Part shown: one piece after another, positions 18,913-31,232 of the stretch | Numbering within the stretch: the stretch's first letter is position 1 | Layout of the letters: every line of letters starts with the position of its first letter | Origin: Alitta virens | Taxonomy: Eukaryota; Annelida; Polychaeta; Phyllodocida; Nereididae | DNA: 64,000 nucleotides | Assembly: GCA_932294295.1 (NCBI GenBank) | Contig: OW028580.1 | Coordinates: forward strand, 38,861,836 to 38,925,835 | Reading direction: 5' to 3' | Position numbers and translations under genes: made by a program | Notes under the pieces: generated by a model | The model's database searches: none | The model's input: the letters and a program-made list of their open reading frames with translations, nothing else | What the model was told of the DNA's origin: nothing

Positions 18913-21900
18913 TATTAGCCAAACAAACTTCTAAATCATACTGCTACCATATGGAGTAATTTCAGATATTTTAAAAGGAGGGGAGGTACAGCATGGTGAT
19001 GGGTCCCAACTTGACAAAAGAATTGTCGCTCTTGAGGAGCCCTTATTAACATTATGTCACCCCAGACAGAACATTTCCTAAACCAATAGCTAATCTTGAA
19101 CTTACTAGAAGTCTAAAGTTTAGATCTAATGTTAGTCAGTTTCTAGTACAGTCGTTTAAATGAATTATGAATGAATGGTGATCTCTGAGCTATGTCAATA
19201 ACTAAATATTAAGACATCAATGTCGTTTTTTAAGGCCATTCCTGTACAATAAAACAGTATTAGAATATGACTCAACTTATGGAGATCACATCACCAACAC
19301 TGCATTTGGGCTTGTACTCAATTGCCTTGCATAAATGGATGGCATACATGTGACTATTAACCCTTTGCATATTTATGTGAGTATACATAGGTGACACAAC
19401 TGACCCTTGGGATAAACCGTGTTTGTACAGAGTAACACCAGGAAGTGGGTCATTTATTGGGCATGCGCATTTATATCTCATTAGCATGAGTGAGCATGCG
19501 CAGTGGGCTTTAGCTGACCAACATGGCTTATCCTGACCTACTTTCGCATAAATGTTTGTGATGATCCATGACCTTGCCCTCTTACGCAGGAGAATGCCTT
19601 GACTGACCAAATAGGTTGACCAAGCCTGTCTAAACAGGACAGTTGGGGTTTAAACACACAGGATCCAGGAAGGATATGAGGCAAATCCGGTTGTCCAACA
19701 ATTGTAGGTTTTTATTGTTGTATGACATGGAGAGTCATGAACAAGATGTTTTTGTCTTACAATTTCGACACTTCACAGTCGTAATTACAAAGAAAATGCT
19801 TTCAATTCACCACCGCACCTAACAAATGTTGAATATTACTTCAATGTAAGAAAAAAATTAGAATTTCATTCAAAAGAGTAATTGTATATAACTTTCATGT
19901 AAGACTACATCATAATGGCTGTTGTAAAGAACAGTTTACAAGCTTAGAGTATGATGCATCTATGTAGATTGTTGTAATAAAATGAAAGTTTCTTCTAATA
20001 TTCAGAATATTAAAATATCAAAAAGTCCAGGAAATTGTATCATTGTGTCATTAGAATATGATTTGGGTAGCCATAAGACCATCTCCCATAAAAAAAACCA
20101 TAAGGATATTTTGAAACTTAAGTGAGTTTTTACTTGAATGTTTCTGAAATCGAGTGAAGTTCTTGGATGTAAATCCTGTGTTAGCTTTTCCTTAATTTCA
20201 TAGACAGCTTTTATTTGTCTTTCTTTTCTCATCTATTGACTCAGGCTTGTATGAATAACACTATATTGTGAGACTTCCATATGTCATTATAACGAACTTA
20301 ATATCAAGATGATGGCATTCTTTGGTGAGTTGTCTGAATCTGAAAAGGCAATCAGACTGCTTCTCTATTTTTAAAATGCAATTTCCGATTATGTTATCTG
20401 GCGCGAAGCAGCGGAGAGTTTGCTATTTCCATTTTATCCAGTGTTTACTCTTGTTTCCTAGCAACCATTGTTCACCGAGGCGCCCCCTACCGAGGAGGAA
20501 CTCTCCAGTAATGAAGTTTTCTTGGGCTGAACGAATTTCCGGTGAAGAACGTGGTGTGTCTTTGTTTTTGCCTCAGCTCATCTGTGGCCAATTGTACTAA
20601 TGAAATGTGAGGAATAACAAAGGGCTGTAAAGAGTAAATACCATATTGGCTTGATCACATACCAAGGCACCTAAATTTCTTCATATCCTTGCCTGAACAA
20701 AATTTATCAATATCTCAATGAATGATACAAAGACTGAAGAGTAGTCGGCTTGTATCACCTCACAATGCTACATACCTAACAGGGGAAAAATAAATGCAAA
20801 ACACGAAAACTGCTGACCAATGAATAATCCAATAGGTGGTTGGAGAAATTGGATTGATGTGCAAAGCAGAATTGCCTCTGGAGAATGCATACCTTTCATA
20901 GAAACTCAGAATTAAGTCCAATCTGGAAATCTTTACAAGCTGTGGCATATCCTGGTACATAGCTGAAGGGTTGAAGGAAACTCCTGGACACCATTTCTCA
21001 TTTCTAAAGTATGCTCCTCTTCCATGCTATTTTGTGTGGTTGTTCAGTCAGGAAAAGAAAAGTTAGAGTTGTTTATTTTCACAGTTTGATCTTTATCTCT
21101 ATTAGTGTCACTACTGAAGCTGTAAGAAGTTCCCAGTTCATCAAGATGGATTGAATGATTGATTGATTGATTCATGTGACCATGGGTAACCAAAGCACCT
21201 CTTTAGAGGTCACAATTAAAGGGCTTTGATATCCTTGAAACAACCAACCTTGATACTCATAAGAAAATCATGGCATGATCTTTAGGTCGTACCAAATTTC
21301 GACAAAGTTGTCCCATCTGAGCCAAAGCTTCCCAAACGTTGTGGATGGGGACCATAACAAACACTTTGAAAAATCAGAGCAACTGAACTACTCCTTACGC
21401 TGGTTCACCCCCAGTAGATGATTTCAGCCTTTCATACAGGTAATTCGGAACTAATTTGGCTGTATCTTGAGAACCGTTCAATCTACAAAGTTGTAACGCC
21501 ATTCAAAGTGTGGAATGGCCATAGTTGGTATGGTCAACAATATACTTTAAACCTCCAGGGTGAATATTTTATAAACAAGCTCAGTCATTAGGAAGCCTTT
21601 TTTCTGTAAATTTTGTATTAAAAAAAAAAGATTATAAAATTGAAGACTGAACCACAGAAATTATGCATTGCAGCATTTGTCATCATTCTAGCATATTTCA
21701 CTCATTTCTCTATCCTCAAATATGTATATTTTGATCCTTCATTTGCCACCCTATGTCAATTAGGCACGAAGTTATGACAAAAATAGCTACAAGACCTACT
21801 TAGTCACACAACTATTTACCACTAGAGGACCAGGACTAGGATACATTTTCCAATGCAATGTAGGTTGGTTTTGGTTGTGGCAAAAGGATCTCTGGTTAGT

Positions 21901-22395
21901 TTATGTAAGTGAATATTAAAAAACCTCAGCAGTTGTAAATCTCAAGACAACGCATCACAGTTTGTTCATCTTATTTTTATCTCCAATACCATAATCAGGA
22001 AAATGTACACCAAGCACCAGGTATTTCCACTTGACTCTGGCCAGTTTTGTAGTTTGCTTTGATGTGTTGGATATCAGTCATATTTTTTGTTGGAATAAAC
22101 CTTTAAACTGAAATCTGCTTTGCTGGACAAGGCTTGTTGTGGCCTTAGTGAATGTCTCCTATGACCATAATATAACCAGTTTTCCTTGATTATTGTTTAT
22201 GTAAATTGTAAGTTTATGGTCAAAATAAATACTAGTCTTTCTGTCTGTTTTTGGTTCCAAAAAAGTACCCTTAAGTTAGGAAACAATACACAATGCCCTA
22301 CATTACTGTTTTGTAGGCTGCAAATTCAAGAATACCTAGAAAAAAAAGTAGACAGGATTCTATTCAACTTTTATAGTAGGAAATTTCGAAATAGG
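17336..22395. other. Intergenic, no supportable gene
   Basis: About 5 kb with only short, unsupported open frames. A (CAAT)n array lies at 18875-18911. A possible minus-strand first exon near 17.98-18.06 kb (ATG then METPNELFFLEM, with GTAAGC downstream) sits below TCACGTGACC at about 18166, but nothing supports it further. A (GATT)n stretch lies near 21156. Confidence 0.5.
18875..18911. repeat. (CAAT)n microsatellite
   Basis: This is about nine perfect CAAT units. Confidence 0.95.
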
Positions 22396-22403
22396 GCTTT
22401 GTC
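22396..22403. repeat. Target-site duplication, left copy (GCTTTGTC)
   Basis: This 8-bp sequence, immediately outside the left end of the P element, is repeated exactly outside the right end. Confidence 0.8.
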
Positions 22404-22454
22404 CATATAAAAACAGGGACATTTTTTGGGTCTTTACTGACACTGCTGACGTCA
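22404..22454. repeat. Left terminal inverted repeat of the P element
   Basis: It begins CATATAAAAACAGGGACA and ends at the TGACGTCA palindrome. About 14 bp at the outside and 19 bp at the inside match the right end closely, with a diverged middle. Confidence 0.8.
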
Positions 22455-22810
22455 AAATGCTTAACTTTTTGTCACCTTCCTGACGTCAAGATGCTTATAA
22501 ATATCATCCCTACTGACAGTCAGGGGACTCCATTGTTGACGTAGACTGAGCAGCAGTTTCACAAATGTCAGTAGGGTCCAATATAGGCTTTCTTACAGAC
22601 ATCAGGATGCCTGTGAAATTTCATTTTTACTGACAGTCGGGAGAAACTGTGTTCTTAGGATTTACTGACATACCATTTCAGTTTCAGCATTGTTTTATTT
22701 TTGCTGTCTTACTGACATCTGGATGTGCATCAAATGACATGCAAACTGATAAGAGATATTTGACGAATGTCAGTAGTGTGCAATTTTACCTTCTTCCTGA
22801 CGTCAGGATA
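22447..22810. repeat. Left subterminal repeat array of the P element
   Basis: About ten variants of a (C/A)TGAC(G/A)(T/G)CAGGATGC-like motif occur at 25-60 base spacing. They include exact TGACGTCA palindromes at 22447, 22481 and 22798, and several TACTGACA(G/T) units. They are positioned like transposase-binding sites. This is an inference from arrangement. Confidence 0.65.
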
Positions 22811-25800
22811 CCCGTAAATGTAACCAATAATATCAATGAACACTTTGCAGTATTGAGTCACCAATAAACGACAACAAGGAACAGTTTGAAATGTGTTTAT
22901 TTGTCACAGTTTTCTGACATGCAATAGATTTATTTGCACACATTAATGTTGCCTACTGCATCAGTAGTACTGACATACAATGCCGTGCATAAGTAAGTGA
23001 ACCCCACTGCAAACCATCTATATTTTGTAATTTATTTGTATTAACGGCTCTTCAAAATTAAAACAGCATCATGAAATTAGGCTACACTAACTAATCTGGT
23101 CTCCTCAAATCATGATAAACAATCACTTTCTAGATTATTAGTCTTTTTGGGAGTTTCACTTAAGCTGGCATTTTACTATGCTGTTGGGTATCACATTCAT
23201 GGACAAGATATTCAAAATGACAATTTATTCACAGATAGCTTATATAGTATACTATGATTTTATTCATTTTATTAACGATATAACAACTAGCCTATGTGTC
23301 ATGAATTCATCATACGATTTCATGACTGATAACCAATGCAATAAAGTATACATATGGCACAATTACTATGTATGAGACATATATATTGTGTATGAATTTT
23401 ATTTGAGGTGTCAATTAGTTCTCAGCATTATACTTTGATTTCTGTTGCTTGCAACCACCTTCCCCATGTCATGGAATCTGAAAATAAAGAAGCAAAAGAT
23501 TAATGCACACAATAAATCAAGTGCAGGGGCATACCTAGAAATATTGCAATCACATACTGGTTGTTAAAAAATGCAATTAAAGTTTGATATACTTAATAAT
23601 CCGAGAATCACCAGTGCAAAATTACCTGAATAGCAATTATAGGAATTCTGATATTTAATCTTTTTTTCGAGTTTAAATTGTGAGGAATCATTTTGGTGAA
23701 TTATTTTCCCATATATTTCAAATGATTAATAAAAATAATCATAAACTAGACTTGCAATTGTCCCTGCATGACAATTACGATAAACTTTCCTTTAACTTTC
23801 ATAATCTCTTTCTTTCTCATATAAATATTGTAAAAAACCTAACAAAGAACCCGGTAGTATTTGTGCTCTGATCATTCCTGAGATGTCATGATTTTTCACA
23901 ATGACATCAAATTATTAAGGCACTAATTCCTAAGAAATCACTGTCTTATCCTCTGAGACTATTCGTAAATGAACAGACAACTGTAATGACCTTTCAAAAA
24001 ATGTCTTTCAGATTTCTGTACTCTGCAGAGCACCCGAGTTTAAATTCCTAAAAATTGCATATAGAGGACACTGTTACCATGACATCCTGACCTAAAATTT
24101 TGAAATAATTCACATTTCCCAACCATATGTATATACGCTCCTGTGAATTTTTTTGGACCAGTTCAGAAAAATCATTTTGAATAATGACATTTTCAAGTTT
24201 TGTTTATACAATTTCCAACAAGAACAAGTAATTAAGTCCCTGAAAACCCTTAAAATAATTGCCCTACCTTCTCAAGCTGTACAGGAATTGAAAGATAATG
24301 AAATCAGGTTTATGAACATATTTTTTTGGTGTCTTTACGTTGTATAGGACCCAAGTTCAAAACGACTGAAAATTTTATATATAGGACCTTCTGTGACCTT
24401 GACCCTGTGACCCAAAATTCTGAAATAATTCACATTTGTAAACCACATGTATATACACTCCTGTGAGTTTTTGTGGTTCAATCTGTCAACAACATTTTGG
24501 TCTGAGTATTAGCAATTCAGGCTTTATGAGTGATAACAAATATCTAGGACCTAAGCTGTTTGATGAAGTTAATTAACCTTTTACAGTCATGTAGTACTAC
24601 CCAGAGGACATATGTGTGAAAAGTATGAAGAAAATTGAAAAAGTCTTCCCTACTTTTTTGGGGCAAAACAGCGGTCCAGGGTTCTGGGAGGTAGGTAGGT
24701 CAGCAATTCAGGCTTTATGAGTGATAAAAAAATTCTAGGACCTAAGCTGTTTAATGAAGGTAATTGCCCTTTTACAGTAATGTAGTACTACCCAGAGGAC
24801 ATATATGTGCAAAATATGAATGAAATTGAAGACTTTCTTCCTGCTTTTTTGGGGCGAGAAATGTACATTTCCTAACATTCATTGTAAAAATTGCTGACTC
24901 AGCGGTTCAGGGTTGGTAGGTCTCCCCATTGGATAACATGGGAAAGAGAATTTTGACTCCAGGTTGGAAACTGGTTAAGGTTGGTGAATAGACATGGTAT
25001 TCTATGTAAAGTCCTGATTTTTCTCTACATAATGACACCAGTTGCATGAAATTTGGTTGAATAGAAATGGAGTTAAAAATTATTGAAATTTGGACTGAAA
25101 AAAATTCTATGGCCTAAGGCTTTTAATCAAAGCCCTTGCCCTTTTACATATACATAGTACTCCTTAGAGGACATATCTGTAAAAAAAATGGTGAGAATCC
25201 AAGCAGTTCTTCTAGTGTTTTTTAGACTTTTTAATTTTGAGAAAATCAAAAAGTGACAAAATTTTTCAATGTCTGACGCTTTTCCAAACGGCACTACCTA
25301 GAGCTATATATTTCTGAACAGAGGACATTTCAAGAATTTTAAATATGTCTTTGAGATTCCTGTATCTCAATATGGAGCCGAGATATAAGCAGTCAAAAAT
25401 CGCAACTTTGGACCCCTGTACCACCTAGACCACTTTACCAAATGGGCTCATTTTTTTGCATGGTAGTTGTACTTGGGTAGGACTACAAAAGTATGAAATG
25501 GCAAGTCAATATGACAGACAGAGGTATCCCAAGATGCCTCTCAAACCCCATCAGAATTCCAGCTTAGTCCCAAATTACCATTTGCTGCTGTACATCCAAG
25601 CAATGAACGTCACCTCAAGTGGGCCACTTCAAGTCTTAAGAAATAAACTCAGGAACTTCATCACTGAGATTATCAGAATATCCTGAAACAATTGTAAGTA
25701 TACTTTATGGTGTTTGATCTCTGACTGTAAATTAGAAGTTTAGAAGAGGACACTAAAAAATTGCTAAATTCCTTTTTTGCATGATAAAATTTTATCTTAC

Positions 25801-26880
25801 AGATGTTACGGAACATATAGTCCCTGCAAATGTGCAAGAAACGGAAATGTCAAACTAATGGTGCATTGCATCCCTAACTCATTATAAAGCTATAAGTTAG
25901 TTCCTTAAAATCCATTTATAAAAATCATAAAATCTTCTTTTGAAATACAAGGCATTTCCAATAAATCACAATTAAAGATCAGTACTCAGACACCTGTCAA
26001 AATTTGTGCTTAAATACAATTCCATGCCTTAACATTTCTTTTGTTGTATTCTTTGAGCTAGTCATAAGAAAGTGTGAAAGTAATAGGATTAATGTATGTG
26101 ATAGTAACCTTTCACTGCCATGTTGATTGTTTAAGTTTTTGATTATTTACAGGTCACATCAAAAGTAAGGGAACTCCGGCTCGGTGGAAGAACTTGCAGA
26201 ACCTGCCAAAACAAAACAATAATCTAAAATACACCTATAGTGGAATTTTTAATAAAATCATCTTCTATTTTATGCCATTTTCTTTCATAATAGGAGACAT
26301 GCCTGGTTTGAATAAAACTTGTGGGGTTTACTGTGGTTTGCGTACATTTGTCATTCAATAATTGCAGTCACAAGGAAGTAACAAACTGCATAAATTATCA
26401 GCCTGTAGGCTTATGGAGACATATCCATTCAGACAGTCAGTAGTGATATCAAAGGGGAATACCAAAGACCCTAAGACGTTCATCTGCTATTGGGGTCAAT
26501 AGTGGCCAGTGCAGTGGTCAGCGCACCAAGCGGCCATCAGTATTACCTAAGTCCAGCTGGGCCTGTCAGTGTAGCTGTCAGTGCAAACAGCTTGGTAATC
26601 ATCAAACAAAACACGCTCATAAAATAATGGGCATCTTTACTTTGGGTTACTTAGGCCTTGGATGAATCCAAGCTTAGGCCCAACCAAATGAATCACATGA
26701 TTAAAAACATATAATGATCAAATTAGGAGAAAACCTGACAATAACAATAAAACAATGACTACCCAGTGCTACGGGCATATAAGTCACAAATCATTTTAAT
26801 ACTATTAAAAATACGGAAACAAATGCCAAATATATGTTAAATTCAATTACATTACTGTATACATGATCACATGAGAAAGA
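22811..26880. other. Long noncoding 3' arm of the P element with internal repeats
   Basis: There is no supportable gene here. A ~200-bp unit containing TCTAGGACCTAAGCTGTTT, TGTAGTACTACCCAGAGGAC and TTTTTTGGGGC occurs at about 24510-24670 and 24720-24860, with a more diverged form at 25090-25230. A second block (AAATAATTCACATTT...CATGTATATAC) is duplicated at 24100 and 24420. The source of this sequence is unknown. Confidence 0.5.
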
Positions 26881-29105
26881 TTACAAATTTTGCAGTTTAA
26901 GGAGTTTCCTATTTTTTTTTCCAGAGCTAGATTTTCGAATTGTCTTGTTCAGTTTTTTAATGGCAGCATGTAAACGCACTTTCATGTACAATTTTAACAT
27001 AGCTTGAAGTTTATATTTACATGTTTCTTCGCTGCATGAGAAATTTAAGCATGTGTCCTTGGCATACCTAAAAAGTCTTCCCAAAATGCCGTTCATGTGA
27101 ATGACATTATCAACAGAATTCTTAAATATTGTTTCCCATTTCTCAACCAGGTACACAAATGGTTCTGTTGGAAATACAAGAGTATCATGCTCCCTGTAAG
27201 CTTTCTCATGTAGAAATGTATACAGGCCAGAGTTTGATGGCTCATTTTCCTGAAATATTGATTGACAATCAGAACACTCTGCAATTTTAGACTTTCTGAC
27301 CAAATAGCCTGCCATGTAAGCCTCAACATTTTGTACAGGTAGGCTGACTGGGGCTTTCATTGTCATTAAGCTGTCTACATCAGTGAAGTTATTGTTTTCA
27401 ACTGGATTGAAAGAACTGGAAGAAATTGCACTTCCAACATCAGTGGACATATTTATGTTAGTCAAACTCAACAGGATGCCATCTCTGTCCATTTCACAAT
27501 TACTGCCTTGAGAGGGCAAGAGTATCTGATCGAACACAACCTGTCTATATGCTGCCCTGAACTCCCTTGCATCAGGATTGTCACGTTTGCCCCCTTTGCC
27601 ACGAATTATTGAAAAAAGGTTTTCAAGGCAGTCTTGGTTTAAGCGATTTGTCAACAGAAATTCAAAATTGTGACAATCATGTAACTCTGACCACAGAGAC
27701 ATCAGACTCCTTATAGAGATCTGCCACCCATTGATGCAAGGCAGGGTCTTATTGTTGGGCAGTTTTAGTTCGGTCAGATAATCATATGCTTCACTTAAAA
27801 ATTTAAGATGTTCTGTTTGATTACTCAGAGCCTGGCCAAATGGTTTGCTGCTTTTTCTGGAAGAACTATTGAAAGAGTTGAATAATTTATCCATAAATTC
27901 TACAAAATCAGCTGTAGTTTTGGCTTCAGGTGGGAGTTTTTCAAGGCGAGTTAATGTAGCGATTCCAGCAGCAACTGAGTGACTTAGCACTTCAGTTGCT
28001 AATCTGACTCGCATCTTCGTAAACATTGGTAATCGTATATGGTCGTCGGTCAGTTTAGGTGCTAGTCGTATGTCATTGTCCTTGTCAAAATCATAAAAAT
28101 TTACAATGTGCCACCAGTCTATTTTATCATCACCATGCTTAAAGTTGTGCTTCTTGAGATTGTTGCGGATATTTTTCAACAAATGTGGAGGGTCATAAAC
28201 AACATGAATTTTCTGCCCTGCATGAATGATGTATGGTTTCTCGACAGATGCACCACACTGAGTTTCTAGGAAACTTCTGTTGTTGGATCCCTGATCACAG
28301 ATGAGAACTTTAACATTAAGCCCAGCCTCTGTCAATTTGCCTACAGCTTGCAAAGTAAGGTCTTTCAAAGTCTTTGATGAAACAGGACCAGCACTCAAGA
28401 AGTAGCCAATGCATTGCTTCCACTTGTCAGCTAAACCTCTGATCATGAAAACTAAGGCTGTATTAGCCAACAGTTTTGTTTTCCCTGCAGTGCCAAAGTC
28501 TTCGGCTCCTTCGACTGAATCCTGGTACTTGTTGTAAGACAGACTACACTTTATTGCCATTTCATCAAATACTAAGACACATTGTTTGTCTCTGTTGGAA
28601 AGAGTTTGCACTTTCTTTTTGATTGCCTGAAAAAGGTTATCATTAAAACCAGGGTAAATTTTGCTGTTTCCAAGAAGTTTTGTTAACGTTGTTTTGCATG
28701 GCAAAGTAAAGAGCTTACCAAGCAACCTGTAGGCTTTGCGGCTGTGATAATAAACTGACAATGCAAACATCTTATCACTCAGTGTCCATCTCATACCTTT
28801 TTTGTTTTTTAATTGGTGGACCCTAATTTGTGACTTTACAAATCGAGCAGCATCTGATGGCAGAAGTTTATCTAATTTGGTACACACTGACTTAATATCA
28901 CGGTTTGTGGCACTTGGATGAATGTCACCACTATTCTTCTTTTTCTTCAGTCTGGTAACTGTGTTCCTCAGATGTTTTATTTGTTTCCTGAGTTTCACTT
29001 TGGTTGGGGATGAAGTGACAGGGCCTGTTCGGTGGGGTAGAATGCTACTCTCTTGATCCTCTGCCTGGGATGGCCCTGGATCCAGAATCTCCTGCTCATT
29101 TTCAC
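26881..29105 (-). CDS. Transposase exon 3 (catalytic core)
   Basis: The acceptor TTATATTGCAG is followed by GENEQEILDPGPSQAED and then one uninterrupted frame to TAA at 26881. It contains the coiled-coil-like segment, all catalytic-core blocks and a basic C-terminus. The codon order joins exon 2 exactly. Confidence 0.93.
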
Positions 29106-29968
29106 CTGCAATATAAAATTACCTTTAAGTATGGTCCCTTGATCACATCAGTGAAATCATAAATACAGTGTATTAGGGCAGTTGCAAGTTTCTTGTATAT
29201 ATACTTCAATTTACTGAGGCCAAACATTTCCAGGTCTTACCTCTGTGCCTCTTTGAAGTCAATAAAACTTCCTGGCATTGTCTTTTCCTTGCAATGGATC
29301 TAGATGGGGTGATTTTAGCCGGGGGATTAGGGACATCAAAAAGGGTGGGGACAGCATTCCAGACCAGCTTGTTTTTGTTAGGATTCATGAACTGCGAATC
29401 CTCAAAATGTTTGGCACATATTCTGTAATTCTTGTAGAGTTGTTCTGCAGACAGGTGATCCAGATCCCCTCTTCTGGTATTAATCACCCATTTCTTACAT
29501 CTATTCAACAGATCATGACAAATATGTGTTAAAATATATTGTTTACAAGTGATCATTATCAAGTAGACACATCATAATCAAGTATTTTGTTTTTTACAAA
29601 TAGTAAAATTAAATTTTTTTTTTTTATAAAATAGCATACTCTCAATGTTTGCCTAAATCTATGCAATTTAGTTTATATGTCATATAATATTCATGCAGAT
29701 TGTAGATACTTGTCATTTAATCTAAATTAGACAGAGCATGTGTTCTATGTTACAAACAAACCATGCACATGTTTGTCACATTTACAGTATCTAAAAAGCT
29801 GAATATTTCAGTGTAGTGGTACATTTGGTTTTAATCACATGAATGAATAGATTTTACATACCTTTGAGCATCCTTTGGGAAGCGGAAAATCGAAATTGTG
29901 CAGTTATTTCTTCTATTATGACAGGAAAAAGCCGAACAATTTTCCCCACCCTGCTTAATAGACGCCAT
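26881..29968 (-). CDS. THAP9-like P-element transposase, complete (3 exons)
   Basis: The spliced minus-strand model joins 29968-29862, 29500-29241 and 29105-26881. All introns are GT-AG and all phases match, giving 863 codons from ATG to TAA. The N-terminal THAP zinc finger spans residues 11-90: C11-x4-C16, then C64-x2-H67 in NYRICAKHFEDSQF, with conserved FPKD (30-33), W40 and AVPTLF (85-90). A Lys/Arg/Leu-rich coiled-coil-like stretch follows at 160-180. The RNase H-like core includes VLVFDEMAIK (Asp303), LICDQGSNN (Asp393), YDPPHLLKN (426-434) and NRLNQDCLENLFSIIRG (609-625, with Glu617). These are the hallmark blocks of P-element/THAP9 transposases. The protein should bind the element ends and cut and rejoin DNA in the nucleus. 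It sits inside inverted repeats with a target duplication, so it is the element's own gene and not a domesticated host THAP9. No stop or frameshift is seen. Confidence 0.93.
29241..29500 (-). CDS. Transposase exon 2 (second half of THAP finger)
   Basis: The acceptor GTTGAATAG is followed by CKKWVINTRRGDL, NYRICAKHFEDSQF and AVPTLFDVPNPP. It supplies the Cys and His ligands of the C2CH finger. The donor is GTAAGA in phase 1. The upstream in-frame extension of the open frame is intronic. Confidence 0.9.
29862..29968 (-). CDS. Transposase exon 1 (first half of THAP finger)
   Basis: It starts at ATG 29968-29966 and encodes MASIKQGGENCSAFSCHNRR and then the SIFRFPKDAQ block. This contains the first two Cys ligands and the conserved FPKD. 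The donor GTATGT leaves two bases of the next Arg codon. This exon lies in a different frame from the longer open frame on the same strand. Confidence 0.88.
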
Positions 29969-30079
29969 GACCTGATGGGGGTGAGATAGCGTGGGGTGAT
30001 GATTAATACAAGTGGCCGCCTGGTGCGCCCTAATCCCCCTGACCTCATGATTAGGGGTAAGATGACCGTCTTATTCTAT

Positions 30080-30490
30080 ATACTGTCTTTGGGAATACTC
30101 CAGACATTAGCACTGAGTTATGCTTTGCATATATTGTCTGTAAAGCGGCATCTGGACCAATGTCCAGATGGCAGTACCTCTTCAAAAATATGGTCTAACC
30201 AACATCAGTATGCCAGTAAATACCAAGCCTTAGCCATTCCTTTAATATGGTCAGAATTGTCAGGATGATTGCGTGAACCATAGCATACTGACGTCAGGAA
30301 GTAACATATATAAAGGTCATCCTGACGGGCGGTAATGTCTGCAAAAGGCTTGTATTCTGACATGAATTAACTGGTAATAGTGTCAAAAAAAAACGGCACT
30401 TAATAGTCTATTCTGACAGTCAGCAATGTTTATAAATTAATGTTCTGCTGACGTCAGAATGATGCATAAAACTGCCCATACCTGACGTCA
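30080..30490. repeat. Right subterminal repeat array of the P element
   Basis: The motif of the left array recurs (TACTGACGTCAGGAA, CATCCTGACGG, ATTCTGACAGTCAG, GCTGACGTCAGAATG), with exact TGACGTCA at 30289, 30449 and 30483. It also forms the promoter-proximal region of the transposase gene, whose ATG is at 29968. Confidence 0.65.
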
Positions 30491-30532
30491 GTAGTGTCAG
30501 TAGCACCCTGTTTTCTGTCCCTGTTTTTAGCT
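30483..30532. repeat. Right terminal inverted repeat of the P element
   Basis: Read inward on the minus strand it is AGCTAAAAACAGGGACAG, then a diverged stretch, then CTACTGACACTACTGACGTC. It is the partner of the left end. Confidence 0.8.
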
Positions 30533-30540
30533 GCTTTGTC
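30533..30540. repeat. Target-site duplication, right copy (GCTTTGTC)
   Basis: Exact match to the left copy. The first G may instead be the element's terminal base, making the duplication 7 bp. Confidence 0.8.
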
Positions 30541-31232
30541 AGGGAGAAAACAATGCTGCTTTGGAAAGGGCAATTAGCTTATTTTCACTATGACCTGAAA
30601 TCAAACCACTATAACTTTGAAACCAGGACATTAAACATAATTTCCCACTATAAAGTTGCACAGAAAAGTTATTTTATTAGCAATTATCAGAAGTAGTTTC
30701 TTTTTACTACATTTTTCTGAAACTGCAACCTACAAAATCATGTTTTAGAAAAATAACACTTGTTCGAAGACCTATTTAGTAGCAACAGTAGATCGTTAAT
30801 AAACGATAAGTCGTTTAGTCAAAGCTTATAATTAACAATAATTTAGGCAGAGGGCATGGTAAAGCAATGGTATTTCGGATCCTTGTTCAATGATTTCTCA
30901 TGTGGTATAGAAAAAGTCATGAATTTTAATCATTACCATCAGCCAGTCAGCAACTGGGCAACGATTGTCATATTTAGTATGGTGTGACATTTAAAATCTT
31001 AGAAGCAACTCATACTTTCCCTCTGCCAAACTGTTTCAACCATTCGTAATTTTCTTAAATTATTTTAGATTAGAATAAAAAGCTTCATATGGGGGTAATT
31101 CTGGATAATCAAGCGTAGATGGGTGACCAAAAAACTCATAGGGAAAGTAGAAAGTTGCCTTTCTGTTCTGCAATTTTAAAAGCTTTTAAGAAGCTTGGCT
31201 CAGGTGCCAAGTAATTTGTCACATCTAAGAAT
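30541..31232. other. Intergenic, no gene seen
   Basis: AT-rich sequence directly outside the P element. Nothing was recognised. Confidence 0.5.

Larger units (their letters stand above)
22404..30532 (-). mobile_element. Complete P-superfamily DNA transposon
   Basis: The two ends form an imperfect inverted repeat of about 50 bp sharing TAAAAACAGGGACA, then ACTGACACTRCTGACGTCA. The sequence GCTTTGTC occurs directly outside both ends (22396-22403, 30533-30540), a target-site duplication of the size P elements make. If the last G is counted in the element, both ends start with CA at equal distance from the shared core and the duplication is 7 bp. Inside are a complete three-exon THAP-domain transposase on the minus strand and arrays of short subterminal repeats. 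At about 8.1 kb it is much longer than the Drosophila P element. The extra length lies between the transposase stop and the left end. Confidence 0.88.

Noticed and set aside
19272..19610. 112-codon minus-strand open frame
   Set aside because: No recognisable domain, no splice signals and no similarity to other repeats here. The length is compatible with chance.
26881..29968. Domesticated host THAP9 gene
   Set aside because: Inverted ends and a target-site duplication surround the gene, which fits a mobile element better. Synteny in relatives would decide.
29854..30048. 64-codon minus-strand frame overlapping transposase exon 1
   Set aside because: It is in a different frame from the THAP finger. 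The shorter MASIKQGG frame gives the Cys ligands and correct splice phase.
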